Shown: positions 18,965 through 31,727, counted from the stretch's first letter. The stretch is DNA of 64,000 bases from Carallia brachiata (GCA_021464245.1 JADCRB010000160.1:558001-622000), one strand, 5' to 3'. The notes: generated from the letters alone by a model not told the origin. Numbers and translations are program-made.

Positions 18965-19946
18965 GAACCCAAGAAACTTTCCTGATGTGACACCGAATGC
19001 ACTTGAGAGGGTTCATTTTAGCTGATGCCTGAAGTCTTTCGAAACATGTCTTGAGATCCTCGAGGTGGTCTTTGCGCTTCTTAGTCTTTACAACTAAGTC
19101 ATCAACATAACATTCTACAATCTTGTGCAGCATGTCATCAAAAATTTTTTGCATAGCACGTTGATAAGTGGCGCCAGCATTTTTTAATCCAAACGGCATA
19201 ACTTTGTAGCAGTATATACCTTTTGGGGTGCGGAATGCTGTCAACTCCTCGTCTTCTGGTGCCATTCTGATTTGGTTATAGCCTGAAGAACCATCCATGA
19301 AAGACAATGCTTCGTGACCCGTTGTTGCATCGACTGTGATCTCCGTTATGGGCAACGGAAAGTCATCTTTCGGGCAGGCTCTGTTAAGATCTCGAAAATC
19401 AACACATACCCTCAACTGTCCATTCTTCTTTCTTACCGGGACAATTGGCAATCCACGTTGGGTAGGTGACCTCTCGGATGAAGCCAGCATTGATCAGCTT
19501 GTTACCTCCTCCTCGATTTGTGGAATGAGTTCCGGGCGGAACCGTCGTTGTGGCTGCTTGACAGAACGAACACCCTTCTTTACTGCTAGACGATGCACCG
19601 CAATTTTTGGGTCAAGTCCAGGCATTTCTTTGTAACTCCATGCGAACACGTCCCTGTATTGACTTAATACCTGAACATATTCTTGCTCTTCTTCTGCAGT
19701 AAGTAAAGCACTTACAAATGTAGGTCGAGGATCTTCCGGAGAGCCAAGATTGACCTCCTTGAGTTCATCAACAGTTGCTTGGCCACCATCTTCAAGTTCC
19801 GGGGGAGCCTCCTTACACTTCACCTGATGAGTCGGACTCAGCCTCCTCGCTAATTGTGACATGAAATGCAGAACCTCTGACTTCACCTTCTTTGTTTGAC
19901 TGGATAAGCCTGTCTTGTTTGGTGGTGGTGGTGATGGCACGTGCAT
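18936..19946 (-). pseudogene. Reverse transcriptase, two frames
   Basis: The first frame (19946-19494) carries VFAWSYKEMPGLDPKIAVHR and FRPELIPQIEEEV. A 1-base loss at about 19497 and a compensating 2-base loss at about 19444 change the frame for the stretch between. The second frame (19490-18936) has NGQLRVCVDFRDLNRACPKD, LSFMDGSSGYNQIRM, FGLKNAGATYQ and the catalytic YVDD (19098-19109). Another shift near 19015 ends it in the thumb. Only small indels separate it from a full RT. Confidence 0.92.
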
Positions 19947-20257
19947 CAGCTGCTCGGCTTCGGCTCTTTAGCGTGATCCGCACAGGTGACTTCTCCTGAT
20001 AGCCTAAGCCAGGTCGGGACTGTGATGTTTGAGAAGCGGCCCATGTGTGGACGGCAGCGTACCCATTGTGCTCGGGTTTGAGAAGTCATAGCCCGCCTTG
20101 CCAAAGCTTGTATGCATTAGGATCAAATCCTTCATGTGTTCTTCTTTCTGGAAGTGAGCCGCCTTCGACTGCCCCCGTGTGTGGTTTGACGAAGCCTTTT
20201 AATGGTTTTGAAGACAAACCGGCTCAATCTTTGGTATCGGCAGAGTGTAAGTCTCCT

Positions 20258-21150
20258 TCAGGTTGTGCAGCTCCTTTTTTTTGGGTTGGCTATGTCCTTG
20301 CTCCTGTTTAGATCAATACAATAAGAGAAAGGGGGTTGACCTTCTGAGCGTCGTGACTTCGGCACATAGCGTAGGACTGGAGTGGAGCTTGAAGATGCAA
20401 CATCCTTCGGACGAAGTTCAGCAGGCTGTGGCAGCTTTTCATTTGTTGGAGCCTGGGTTGGCATTGGCAGGTTCTTCGACAGCTTTTCCCTTTTTTGGAT
20501 GCCCCCAGTCCAAGTAGCTTTTGATGGAATGATCTCCGGATTGTCTGTGTCGGTGTAGAAGACTGCATCCGCCAAATGTGATTCAGCATCATCGAACGGC
20601 TTTAAGTCAGCATTGACCTTTTGAACGCCACCATTGTAGTACTTGAAGCACTGATGCAGGCTTGAGAGCACAACTCCATTTCCATGAATCCACGGTCGTC
20701 CTAGCAACATCTTATATGTGGTACGTGCATCATCACGTGAAATAGAGTGCTAGAAGTGAGATTACCGATAGTTAGCTCCAAGCGAATCATCCCAATTGCT
20801 TTCTGTCCTCCTTGATTAAAGCCATGAATCATCAAGCGGCTGTCTGATAATTCATCAACACCGATGCCGAGCTCCTTTATGGTGGATTTTGGGATAATAT
20901 TGACTGCTGAGCCATCGTCGATCAGAATACGTCGGACCTTCTGTTCTCTCACATAGCCTGATACATACAGCGGCCGATTGTGGGGTTTGGACCCCAGCAG
21001 GAGATCCTCATCTGAAAATGAGATAGCAGAGTAACATCCGACGTGATTTTGGTCCGTGATGCTCCGTCGAGTGGAATTACTTGATGGCAGAGGTTCAGCT
21101 GAGGTCTGAAGAGTATTGCCGACTTGCCACCTTTTTCTTTGATTGCGCAA
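20258..21150 (-). pseudogene. Protease and linker, one frameshift
   Basis: The frame 21150-20701 has the active-site box ILIDDGSAVNIIP and the flap region DSRLMIHGFNQGGQ. An extra base near 20735 moves the frame; the remaining part KMLLGRPWIHGNGVV is in the ORF 20710-20258, followed by a low-conservation linker. Cleaves the gag-pol polyprotein. Confidence 0.85.
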
Positions 21151-21169
21151 ACAGCTGAGGGTTAGCGAG

Positions 21170-22948
21170 AAGGGTTTGAGAGCTTCATATACCTTCTCTT
21201 GTCGACTTTTTGTCGAGCGGCTCCTCCTTACGGTGTGTCACTCTTCTGATGGTTTGAAGTGATGGTGGTCTGGTTTGCCGAGGTTACGCCTTCCTGGTCC
21301 AGAATGATTTTATTCTCTTGAGCTTCATGATTAGCTCCTTCAGGACGAAACACTTCTCGGTTGGATGACTTACTATCCGGTGATATTTGCAGAATCTCGG
21401 ATCGCTGACTCGATCCTTTTCATTCGGCCGCTTGCACTCTGGGAGTTCGATCAGCTTCGCCTCCAAGAGTTGTCAAGAATGTCGGGGACGTCTGAGTCGG
21501 GGAATGGATACTGCTTCTGCTCCAACTCTCGCAATGTCACCTTCCGCCTTTCCTGTTGTTTTGGCTGAGTTATTTGAGTCGGAGGATTTACCTTAGCTTT
21601 AGCTCCCACTTTTACTGGTGCGGCTTCAACAGTCATCACTTCTTTCCTTTTCCGAGCTGGGTTTCTTAATCTCCCTTCTTGCCCCTTGCTGGTCCAACTG
21701 GATGGGAACCGTGCCTCCGGAAGTCTGGATGCTTATCTCCATATCATGTGCGCGGGTCGCCAGTTCTTCGAAGGTTCGGGGTTTGACACCCTGCAGGATG
21801 TATAACAGCTCCCAATGCATTCCCTGGATGCACATCTCCACGGCAGAAGTCTCCGTCAGGCGATCTTTGCAGTCCAAGCTGAGGGCACGCCATCTGTTGA
21901 TGTATTCGACAACGGGCTCTCCTTTCCTTTGTTTGGTGCTGGTAAGCTCCATCATACTTACCGTCCTTCGAGTGCTGAAAAATCTGTTGAGGAACTCTCG
22001 TTGTAGCTGTTCCCAACTGTCGATCGATTCTGGTTCAAGATTTATGAACCAGGTGAAAGCGGTCTCCCTGAGTGAACGAACAAACTGCTTCACCAAGAGA
22101 TCTCCGTAAGTCCCTGCGTTGTTGCAGGTTTCAACGAAGTGGGCGATGTGCTGTTTGGGATCGCCTCGTCCGTCGAATTGTTGAAATTTGGGCGGCTGGT
22201 AGCCCAAAGGCATGTTGAGACTTTCGATCCGTCTGGTGTACGGTTTGACGTACATCTGTGATCCTTGGAAGGATGTAGCTTGTTGTAGGCGGATCGTATT
22301 AGCTATCATTTCCTGCAATTGTTGAATAGATAGCGAAACTATAGAATTTGAGGGTGGCAGCTGTGTAGAACTACCTGGTCGCTTTTCTACAGTGAAGACG
22401 TCGGCTGGTGTGGCTTCTAGAGTGAAACTGGGCCGATATGGTTGCTCATCGCGGATTTCGGGATCAATTTGGATCGGGGCTTTTACTTTGAGAGCGATGA
22501 TCTATTGATCTTTTTTCTCCACGACTCTGATTAACTACAAAATCTTGTTCTCCAATTCCGAAATTCTTTCTTCTGTACTGGTTGTGTTGGTCATCATGAC
22601 GGCAACAGATGAGGCTCCGCGAAAGACTGAGGGAGAGAACTCTTCTGATTCCTCTGTGTGGATCTCTACAGAATGAGTTGGATTCTGCTGAACGAGCTTC
22701 GTCATGTTGCCCCCGACTTCGATCGGAGTGGGTGATTGACTCCTCCATGCGGCAAGAGAGTCAGAGGAGAGATCCTATTGTGCGAGCTGTGGACTTTCCG
22801 TTTCGATATTTTGTTGGGTTTGGACGGCAAGAAATTGTGTCCGTCCCTGGGTTTCTGGACCTGTGTACCCAAGTAGGGCAGTTGATGCAGGTAATGGAGT
22901 CATTGTCTTCTTGTTGATACCAGCGGCTGTAATTCTCTTTGGTGTCAT
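21170..22948 (-). pseudogene. gag, interrupted
   Basis: ATG 22948 opens MTPKRITAAGINKK, matching the start in the + strand copy. An in-frame TAG follows in the N-terminal part. The retrotransposon gag domain is open at 22318-21626 (QFDGRGDPKQHIAHFVE, ETAFTWFINLEPESIDSW, FFSTRRTVSMMEL). A KYHRIVSHPTEKCFVLKEL segment near 21380 is the zinc-knuckle-like end. It would form the particle that packages element RNA. Confidence 0.85.
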
Positions 22949-22971
22949 TTGATGTACTGAACACCTGTAAA

Positions 22972-23155
22972 TTTTTTTTTTTTACTTTTTTACCTTTTTC
23001 GTCTTTTTCTCTATTTTTTCTTTTTGTCTTTCTTTTTTCTTTTTCTTTTTTCTTTCGGTTCCTCTTTTTTTTCCTTTTTTCTTTTTTTTCTTTTCTTTTT
23101 TTTCTTTTTTTCTTTTCTCTACTGCTTCTTTTGCCTTTTTTTTTTTAAGGAACAA
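22972..23155 (-). repeat. Purine-rich leader
   Basis: The + strand is a T/C run, so the element RNA is A/G-rich here. This matches 1791-1950. Apparent ORFs of lysine, phenylalanine and leucine in this run are composition artefacts. Confidence 0.7.
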
Positions 23156-23172
23156 GAGATGGGAGGCGAAGA

Positions 23173-23190
23173 GGTCCACCGAGCGTACCA
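23173..23190 (-). other. Putative primer binding site
   Basis: TGGTACGCTCGGTGGACC on the - strand begins six bases after the 5' LTR end, in the same place as in the + strand element. The primer tRNA is not assigned. Confidence 0.55.
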
Positions 23191-23196
23191 AAAATT

Positions 23197-24246
23197 TGAA
23201 TCGGGATAAATTTCGAGTCTAAAACAATTAAGCTCAAAATAAAAAATAAATTACAAATAAAAATATAAAATAAAAGAAAATTTACGTGGGGTCGATCTCC
23301 GTAGATCCTCCGATTAGTGTTCATTTTTTTTTTTTGACTCTGCCAAGGGCTGCACGAGCTTGATCTTGACAGAAATAATTTTCACAACTTTATCTTGAAC
23401 TGGGTAGACTGAAACTGGATCTGTTTGGACGTTTAGACTACAGTTAAAAACCGCAGAAACCTGATCTGAGCCGATCTGGTTTAATTTCACCGAGGGTCGA
23501 ATGGACTTGTTCCCGGATGAGCTGTTTGAATTTTGCTGAGGGCCGTATGAGGTTTAATTCCAGCCAGATTTGTAGTAATTTGATATTTTTATATCTATAT
23601 TATCATAAATTCAGATCTATAGCGATCCGAGAATATAAACCTAAAAGTAATTTTAGAAATGGAAATAACAAATTTTTTTAGGCTTACCCCTGAAAAATCT
23701 CTCAAAAAGGAGTTAGGAGAGTATACTGCAGAGTAAAAGCACGTAGAAAATGAGAAATTTTCTTGAGAGATTTTTCAAAATTTTCTTTTTCTCTCAAATT
23801 CTCTGAATTTTTCTGTTTACAGATTTGTTGAATCTGTTTTGAACTGGGGGGCAATGACCTATTTATAGGGTTTCCCCTCTCGTTTGAAAACATGCGTGTG
23901 AAATGAATAAGTCGACTTTTCTGTGTGAAAGCAATAAGTCGACTTTTCTGCATGAAAGCACGCGTGCGAAAGGAATAAGTTGACTTTTCCGTGTGAAAGC
24001 ACGCGTGCAAAAGAAATAAGTCGACTTTTCCGTGTGAAAGGAATAAGTCGACTTTTCCGTGTGAAAGCACGCGTGCGAAAGAAATAAGTCGACTTTTCCG
24101 TGTGAAAGGAATAAGTCGACTTTTCCGTGTGAAAGGAATAAGTCGACTTTTCCGTGTGAAAGGAATAAGTCGACTTTTCCGTGTGAAAGTACACATGCGA
24201 AAGGAATAAGTCGACTATTGACTCTTTTTTTTTTTTAATGTTTACA
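23197..24246 (-). repeat. 5' LTR of the - strand Tat element
   Basis: It starts TGTAAACATT at 24246 and ends CCCGATTCA at 23197. It contains about ten 27-bp U3 repeats, TATAAATAG at 23867-23859 and the shared R/U5 part. Apart from the repeat number it matches 13526-14420 closely. Confidence 0.92.
23890..24220 (-). repeat. U3 tandem repeats, 27-bp class with GTCGAC (about 10 units)
   Basis: The units are the same as at 14218-14397 but about twice as many. The last four or five are nearly identical, which points to recent expansion. Confidence 0.9.
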
Positions 24247-26067
24247 GGCTCTTTGAGGGCTGAGATTGAAGTCCCTCTAATTTGTTTTCAAAGAGTTTCA
24301 CCACATAATTATCTTTAATGTAATATCTAATTAATCACATAATTCATCTGATGATATCTAAAAAAAGTATCTATTTTCTTTTTAAATTTAATGATTAAAC
24401 TATTTATATTACTTAAACCTTATTCCGATTTGAATTAAAGACCCTCACCAAACATTATTTTTTTCCAAATATTGAAAGGATATCCGACGTGTTCGTAAAA
24501 CTTGACTGCCCACTCAAGTGACGTAACATGTTTCAGTTGCCATTTTATACACACACACACACATATCAAATATATAAAATAATATATATTTTATGTAAAA
24601 TTAAATGTTTTTACAATCTTATGTATATAAAAAATAAAACTAAATGATTTTATGAAGTAAATATTATAGTATTAATATGAAATAATTAAATGTACATAAT
24701 AAATCAAAAAATATGTTAATTAAAAGTAATATATTTTTTATTATATGTAAAAATAAAGTAATTTACATGCGTGATTTGTATCTATATAAATAATTCATGA
24801 GTAAGAATATAAAAAATATTAAATAATAAATTTGCTTTTCGTATATAAATAAATATTTGAAATATTTATAATTAAAATAGTACAAAAAAAAATTTTCTAA
24901 CATAAAATCCATGGTTCATTTGTTATGATCTTTTTTTTTCTTTCGTTCACTTGAGAAGAAAAAAATTTATTCGTAAATTATTGCTAGTCAAATAGAGTTT
25001 GACTTTCAATTTTAAAATCTAAGTCAAGTTATTTTCAACTTGACCTATCAAATTGAGTCAAAATTTGCCGGCTCTAATAAAGTAGACTGCATAAAAAGTA
25101 GAATTAGATATTGTTACATGGATAAGATATTTTTATGGATGACACTTGACATTTGTTTCCAGGCCACCAGTTTTGAATTTTGACCCAGAGACACTATAAT
25201 AGTGGCAATGATGTTGAAAAGGATGCGTAAGTCGTGTTACACAATGCAGTGTCATATGATCAAAGATGGTGTGTGAAAGTTCAGCTGTCATATAAGTCGT
25301 ACCAATCAACCTGCAAATATAAGAGGGCAATGGCTGTAGTGGATTCTTGGCGTAAATACTTTAACGTTCAAGTTAGTGATAATACGATAAGATGGAGAGA
25401 GTTCCAATGGTTCTCTCAGAGGATTTGGGAGGCAAAGCTTTCTAAAGAGGAAGGGGTGGTCCTCCATGGAAGTTCTTAAGTGTGTGAATGTTTTTATGAA
25501 AAGTGTTGAAGAGTATAATATCTCGTATTGATAAAAAATGAGTTTATAATATAATTTATAATAATTGTAACCATCTTCTACTTTTAACTTGAGTAAGATT
25601 TGAAGTTTATAAACATTTATTAATATGGTACCAGAATTTAATTTATCTTACTCGTCTATATTGATTAATTTGATACATTTCTATAAATTTAACCTGTTTC
25701 AGTTTAAATTTTTCATAGCAGGTACTAATCAGATCTAATAAATATTAAACAGTCTTATTAAAAAATATAATATTTTATATTAATAAAAAAATAAGTCTAA
25801 AAGATTGTTGATAAGACCTATCAAATCCTACTTGTAGGCAAGGAACTGGAAGTCGGAAGCTCGGGAGCTTCGGATGGCATGCTGTCGTGCATTTAGTCCT
25901 TGGTTTGGGTCCTTAGGCTGGACCTATAGTGGGCCTTTTCGTGGACGTTTCTAGGCAATTCATTTTGAATCTTGGACCTGTGTCATGTAGTCAAAGACTA
26001 TTTGAGGATCCCGTCAACCAGAAAAATATTATTCTTTTTAACAAAAAAAAAAAACATTATTATTGTT

Positions 26068-26110
26068 TATCACTTGTCGTTCTTTAAGGGCTGAGATTTG
26101 AGTCTCTCTA
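26068..26110. other. Unfilled paralogue of the Tat insertion site
   Basis: TATCACTTGTCGTTCTTTAA and the following GGGCTGAGATTTGAGTC align with the joined flanks of the - strand Tat element (CACTTGT|AGCTC|TTTGAGGGCTGAGATTGAAGTC). The five duplicated bases fall at CGTTC here. The site belongs to a repeat present in at least two copies. Confidence 0.75.
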
Positions 26111-26326
26111 TGCTTTCCAATTGTTGAAAGGGAAGTGACATGACACCTACGACGCGTTTATCTCGACTAGAAATTCGAGCGATCATCCTTGCGAAAGAAA
26201 TTGACCCACTTTCTTTTTTTTGAACCAAATTGACTTCGAACTTGAGTGATGAAAATATGTTTCATTGTCATTTGAAATTTCAAACGAATGATTAAATTCG
26301 TAAACGAGCCGTCTTGCTCTATATGT

Positions 26327-26328
<2 letters not shown>

Positions 26329-26390
<62 letters not shown>
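26329..26390. repeat. (AC)n(AT)n microsatellite
   Basis: About 16 AC units run into about 15 AT units. Apparent cysteine/valine and isoleucine/tyrosine ORFs here are artefacts. Confidence 0.95.
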
Positions 26391-26392
<2 letters not shown>

Positions 26393-29160
26393 GTGTACTC
26401 GCACACACACATGTATGCATATGAATCAATCTATTAGTTAGTGTTTTTCATGAGCATTGAAATCTTGGACGTGAGTTGTATTATAAATATTATATGTTAC
26501 CTTTTTTTCATAAATATCTTCTTTTTCATGTAAGAATGTTAATTTGAATTTGAGACCAACTAAGGTTTTATTTCAATAAATTATTAATTATTGTTATTAA
26601 TTACTGTTATTGATAATTAAAATAAAATTATAGTATTTAATTAAATTGATATTTACTTCTTACTTTTAATATTGAAATGATGATTTGGTATATAGAGGTA
26701 TTTTTCTACCAAAAAAAGAGTAAGAATAATATAAGGGTATTCATGCTAAAAATATTCATAAGAAACTCATTGATCGAAAAAGTAGTTCTAAATTACTTTT
26801 TAAAATAACAACCCACTATGTCACTTTTCAACAAAAAGCAACCCTTATTAAATATTAATTGAAATACTCATTATTTATTTTTTAAAAATGAATAAATATA
26901 TTATTTTAAAAAGTAACCAAACACCTACTAAAATGGATGTTTATATTCTTAAAGAGTACGAGATATCTAGAAGATTTTCATTCGATTGACATATCAAAAT
27001 ATAACAGATTTTTTTTTCATAATCACATTAATAAAATATAAAATAAAAATTTTGTTACTTTTTTTACCATTTTCCGATTTTTTAATTCTTGCTAGAATTT
27101 TGAATTTTCCGAAGGTAGCTGTTGCCGGAGGCATCCTTTTCAAGCCACGTGCTGAGTCGAAGATTTTAAGGGACAGGTTGCTTACACGTGGTTTGACTCT
27201 CTTGAAGTGTTCATACGTGAAGGGAAAAAAATAGAGAGATGTGGTAGGAGACGGGAGGGTATTTTGTATTTTTTTTTTAAAGAAAAAATTTATAATGTGT
27301 ATATAAATAAGGTAATCTGTATATAATTATAACAAAAAATTGTTTGCAAATTTTACTTGTTTCTATGCACATTTTACTTTAATACATGCACGTTATAAAT
27401 TTTTTAAAAATGAAAAATACGGAGCATGTACAGAACCCACTTTAATTATATCTGAGCTCTTTACCCATTTTATTTCTGTGACATTATAACTTCACCCTTA
27501 TTTTAACGGGCAAACAAGAGCACATTGTTTTATTAAGGCATATGCCAGCAATAACTTATTCGTTTCTTGAGTGGGAACGTCACTGCTGATGGTCGTTTCT
27601 GGGGAATGAAACTGGGGAAAGTGGGCGAGCGAGGTAAAGGAAATCTATGAAGGTTCCTAGTAATTTTGTGCAAGCAAATGCACCTTTAAACTCGCGCCAA
27701 GTTGATGAATTAGTTATTTGTAGAGTGTTTGTTTCTAGTAAAGAGTATACATTTTTATATTGATAAAATATAATATTCTACATGACTTATAAGATTTATA
27801 AATTTTATCACCACAAAGTTCAAGTTTTTTTCGGTGTATTTTAAATTTTACAAATTAATTTATTATCATATTAGAGTTTAATTTATCCTCTTTTTAGCAA
27901 AAGTCGCTCGACAATTTGATCTACAGGTGTTTGGCCCATTTGAATACAGTTTCATTGTGTCACGTATTAGTCAGGTCTAACACGTGTTAAGATAATGTAT
28001 TAAAAATAAAAAGTGAATTTGACCCTTTTTAGTTCAATTTTATTGTGACATATGCTTGTTAGGCCTAATTCGTATCAAAAGAGTGTTAAAGAATATAAAG
28101 TCCTTTGTTAATAAAATATATTTTGATATAACTTATAATATTTTTAAACTTTTTTTACAAACTGAAACTCTTTAGTGAATTTAAAATTTCAAAATTTCAT
28201 ATCAAGTTTTTTTTATCGAGGGATACCCTTAGTATCCAACTAGAAAAAAGTAAGGGGTTAGATTACTTGTTGCATTACTAATAAACCTTCTTATTAATAA
28301 ATCTTTGGTCATTTACTTAATAACTAATCTATAATTACTTAAATATCCCCATCCACTCCAACTCTTTACTATTTTATTTATTAGAGGGCGAATACATAGC
28401 TTAACCTTATATGGGACTAATTTGGATACAAATCTATAGATGGCTGGGATGAGATGAGTCATATGAGGTTAATTTTGTAATTTGGAATCTAACAAAACGA
28501 AATTGAATATTAAAGAGAAAAAAAGGGAAATGTAAATTCTCCATTAATAATAACTAAAATTTTACGTCGAAACACTAGGTGACATCTGATAACTCACAGT
28601 AACGTAAGAATAAAGTGATATCAATTGTTAGATAGAAGAATTGAAAAATTTTAAAAATAGATAAATTGTTAGAAAACGTTTGATGAACCGTGTGATATTT
28701 TAGTGCGACTTAAAGTAAAACTTGTGAAGTGAAACAAAATAAATTTTACTGTTAAAATTAAATAAAAGAATTTTTAATTGTAGGATTCATCAGTTTGTTT
28801 CATTCAATGTGCGATAACAAAGTAGTCTACTTTACTACTTCTTAGATAATAATAAAGTAGTTTTCATTTAACTGTAGCAATTTGTTAATTTTCTCCTTCA
28901 TTCAATTTTAATTATAGAACAGCTGATATTAATTTGTAGCTTTTTTATTACCTAATGTTCTAACCTAGTATTTCTCAAAAATAATATACCAGACACAAGT
29001 ACTCTCTTTTCAGTAACAACTAAACTTTATTTCTTATACTATTCATTTCGGACTAAGAAATGAATATAAAATTACAAGATTTTAAAATTATCATAATGAA
29101 TTTGATAGATATAGATGACACTTAATAGTACAATAAATCAAAGTGATCTTTATACTAAAA

Positions 29161-29320
29161 TAATTACTGCTCTCAAATACAATATGTTCTTTCGGCCATT
29201 ATTTTTACTTTTCATCATTTATTACAAATTTCTATCTATCATAAAACTTAAAGCAACTTGTTGTAATTGTATTATAAAAGAGTTGTAAATTGTAGTTGAA
29301 TGTATCATATAAAAAAGTTC
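29161..29320. repeat. Direct repeat, copy 1
   Basis: It matches 29623-29785: both share ATTACAAATTTCTAT, TAAAGCAAC, AAAAGAGT and AAATTGTAGTTGAA in the same order and spacing. Both copies are clearly diverged. Confidence 0.65.
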
Positions 29321-29622
29321 ACATTATCAGTGACTCTTAAAACTTCACGTGACTACTGACTACTATCGATTCATTCACTAAAGGTCAAACTTCATTTATT
29401 GTCAAACATCGTGTCATACCTGACATCGAGAATAATTCTGTAAGATTTCTTTTTATGTGCTCAAGAACTCCTATGTCTTTCACCATGTGGGGTAATATTT
29501 TGGAGATTGTTACACATTTTCACACCAAAGTAAGACCGTGATGCTCACATGATCACAATGACTTAGATGGATCTAAATGTAATTGTGGTTGTACAATATA
29601 GTAAGGTAATATCCACATTGAA

Positions 29623-29785
29623 ATAATTATTGTTCTAAAAAATACAATATTTTTTCAACTACTATTTTTACTTTTTATCATGTATTACAAATTTCTATTT
29701 GTTGTAAAATTTAAAGCAACACGCTGTAAATGTATTCCAAAAGAGTCATAAATTGTAGTTGAAGGTATTGTACAAATCAGTCATA
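29623..29785. repeat. Direct repeat, copy 2
   Basis: Second copy of the 29161-29320 segment, offset about 460 bp. Nature unknown; probably an old tandem duplication or two copies of one short element. Confidence 0.65.
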
Positions 29786-31259
29786 AGTTTCATGTAAATG
29801 TTGTAATCTTTTAGGCTCATACGAAATAAAGAGTACTCATAATGAACGTGTAAAATGAGACTCATTATAATTTTAACAAACACTTACAAACTTTTCCTTA
29901 TAATATATGGGGACAAAAAATTTTATGATAGATTTCTAAATATACTACAACTTCTTTTGAGAATTATATGCCGCATTTTTAATTAGACTACGATACATAT
30001 AATCAATTTAACGATATAATATCTACCTGTGTATTCTACTTTGCGTAAAAAATTTATGAGTCAGTAATGATTATTTATTTCACTTTACCTAATGTGACAT
30101 ACCATTTAGTTATTATTTCATGGTTTTTACCTTTGGTCAATACTAATGAAATTATTAGGTGAGACGAAAGTGGAATCAACTAATATACTGTTGGACTCTT
30201 TGAATAAAATTGTTTAACTACTTGTTGCAATTTATTTGTTGCCACATATCGTTACTCAATTAATTTACTATCATTAACTTTTTTTGTCGTATATGAACAA
30301 TTATTTGTTTACTAAAATATACAAAAATTAGATCTATGTATAGATGGATAAAACTATAAAATAAGTTTAAGACATTTTTACTTTTTTGCCCATCATTGCA
30401 TTTCAATCTTACCTTGAATTAATTAAAAAAATAAAAAACCAACTCAATTTTCCATTGGCTAGCGAGAGAGGCACGTTGCGGGTGCCCACTTTGGTCCCAT
30501 TCAAGGGTTAGCCACCGAATATTTGTCTATTTATTATATAAAATTTCTTTTTAATTAATAAAAAATTAAAATTTCATGCCTTGTTTAAATCTTTCTGTAT
30601 CGATTTTCAATTATTATAAATATAAAATAAGTTAACATTTTTATCAGTTATATAATTCTTTCCAAATATGTAATCTCTATGCAAAACAATTTAACCCTTC
30701 AATGTTTTCTCCTTTCTAACTTTTGGAGTGCCTCATTAAAAAGGGTAAAAGAGAAAGAATCAAAATTGTATACTTGTACTGTCTCATTTGAAATATAACA
30801 ATTGTTCTAAATTGTTATTTTAATATTTAATGACAATAAATTATGCTAGTCTAATTAAAGATTGTAATTTTATTTTATTCATTAATAACAATAATCAATA
30901 GGAGTGAATAACAACAGCAAACTAAACTGGCCCCTTAGTTCAATGGAAAAATCACATAGACATTGTGAATTAAACGAGTCTGAGACACATACTCACACAT
31001 TGTATTACAATGACCATTAGATGCACATTTTTAGATTTTCGATGCATGATCATAGTTAATAATGTGTAACTATCCTGTGATAAATTAATATTGATCTTCT
31101 CCATTTAAATCTTGCCATATAAGACTTATCCTGTGATAAATTTATAATGAATTTTCATGTATTTTGTCCCCACCTGGAACATTGGATTATCATTAAATTG
31201 TGTAGTTAGTTAATTATTACAGTGTAATGGTATTGCATAGCAAATTTGTTCATGAAAAA

Positions 31260-31727
31260 TGTGAGAATATTTAGTAAAACCGAATCCAATGTAGATCAAT
31301 TATGGACTTAGATTTTATAAAGCGATCTAACGATTTATATTTATCTCTTCTAAGTGATAAATAAATTATAAGAATGTGTTTGCGGTTTGGGCTTAGCCTA
31401 ATGTGTTATTTGTGTACAGCCTGTTGTTGAACCCATGATGAGTAGACTTAATTAGAGTTTTATTATAAATAAAGAGGCAAGTCCTCTTTCCACATATTTT
31501 TTGTTACAGTCAGTTCTCTCCGTTAGATCGTATGTTAACAACAGATTGTGTAGGAGAGGAAGACTATGATTTCTAACGTTCTTATTAGTGCGTGTAATAT
31601 CGCAGACCATATTCATCATCAATCTCCACGATATGGTGACAAAATGTACACCTAATCCTTATTTGTATTCAATTACTTATGTGGTTCTAGTATTGATATA
31701 AGATCTTAGATTAGAAAATTTCTTACA
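31260..31727 (+). repeat. 5' LTR of the + strand copia element
   Basis: It begins TGTGAGAAT and ends TTTCTTACA, with short inverted ends TGTGAGAA/TTCTTACA. A TATA-like TTATAAATAAAG is near 31461. A copia-type primer site follows two bases later. No second copy is in the window. Confidence 0.7.

Larger units (their letters stand above)
13526..24246 (-). mobile_element. Tat-lineage Ty3/gypsy element carrying a WOX-like ORF (younger copy)
   Basis: Read on the - strand: 5' LTR 24246-23197, primer site, leader, gag, protease, RT, RNase H, second RNase H, integrase, WOX-like ORF, conserved 3' block, polypurine tract and 3' LTR 14420-13526. Large frames survive (482 codons across both RNase H domains; 230 in gag), but single frameshifts in protease, RT and integrase make it non-autonomous. 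A 5-bp near-duplication flanks it. Compared with the + strand copy its body is better preserved, so it is likely younger. Confidence 0.95.
24252..31259. other. Long AT-rich intergenic region
   Basis: I find no defensible gene. It holds the unfilled target paralogue (26068-26110), an (AC)n(AT)n microsatellite, a short segment near 27124-27200 resembling the G-box repeats of the right part (GGAGGCATC, AAGCCACGTG), weak copies of an older repeat near 25500, 27730 and 28090, and a direct duplication of about 160 bp (29161-29320 and 29623-29785). The 81-codon ORF at 25234-25479 has no recognisable features. Confidence 0.5.

Noticed and set aside
22939..23209. ORFs rich in Phe/Leu on the + strand and Lys/Glu on the - strand
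   Set aside because: They read through the purine-rich leader of the - strand Tat element; no real protein features.
25234..25479. 81-codon ORF
   Set aside because: No recognisable domain, no conserved counterpart in the window, AT-rich surroundings.
26167..26412. Two overlapping ORFs with runs of Cys-Val and Ile-Tyr
   Set aside because: They come from the (AC)n(AT)n microsatellite.
30930..31000. Possible tRNA-like or SINE promoter (TTAGTTCAATGG)
   Set aside because: No cloverleaf or matching B box could be built around it.
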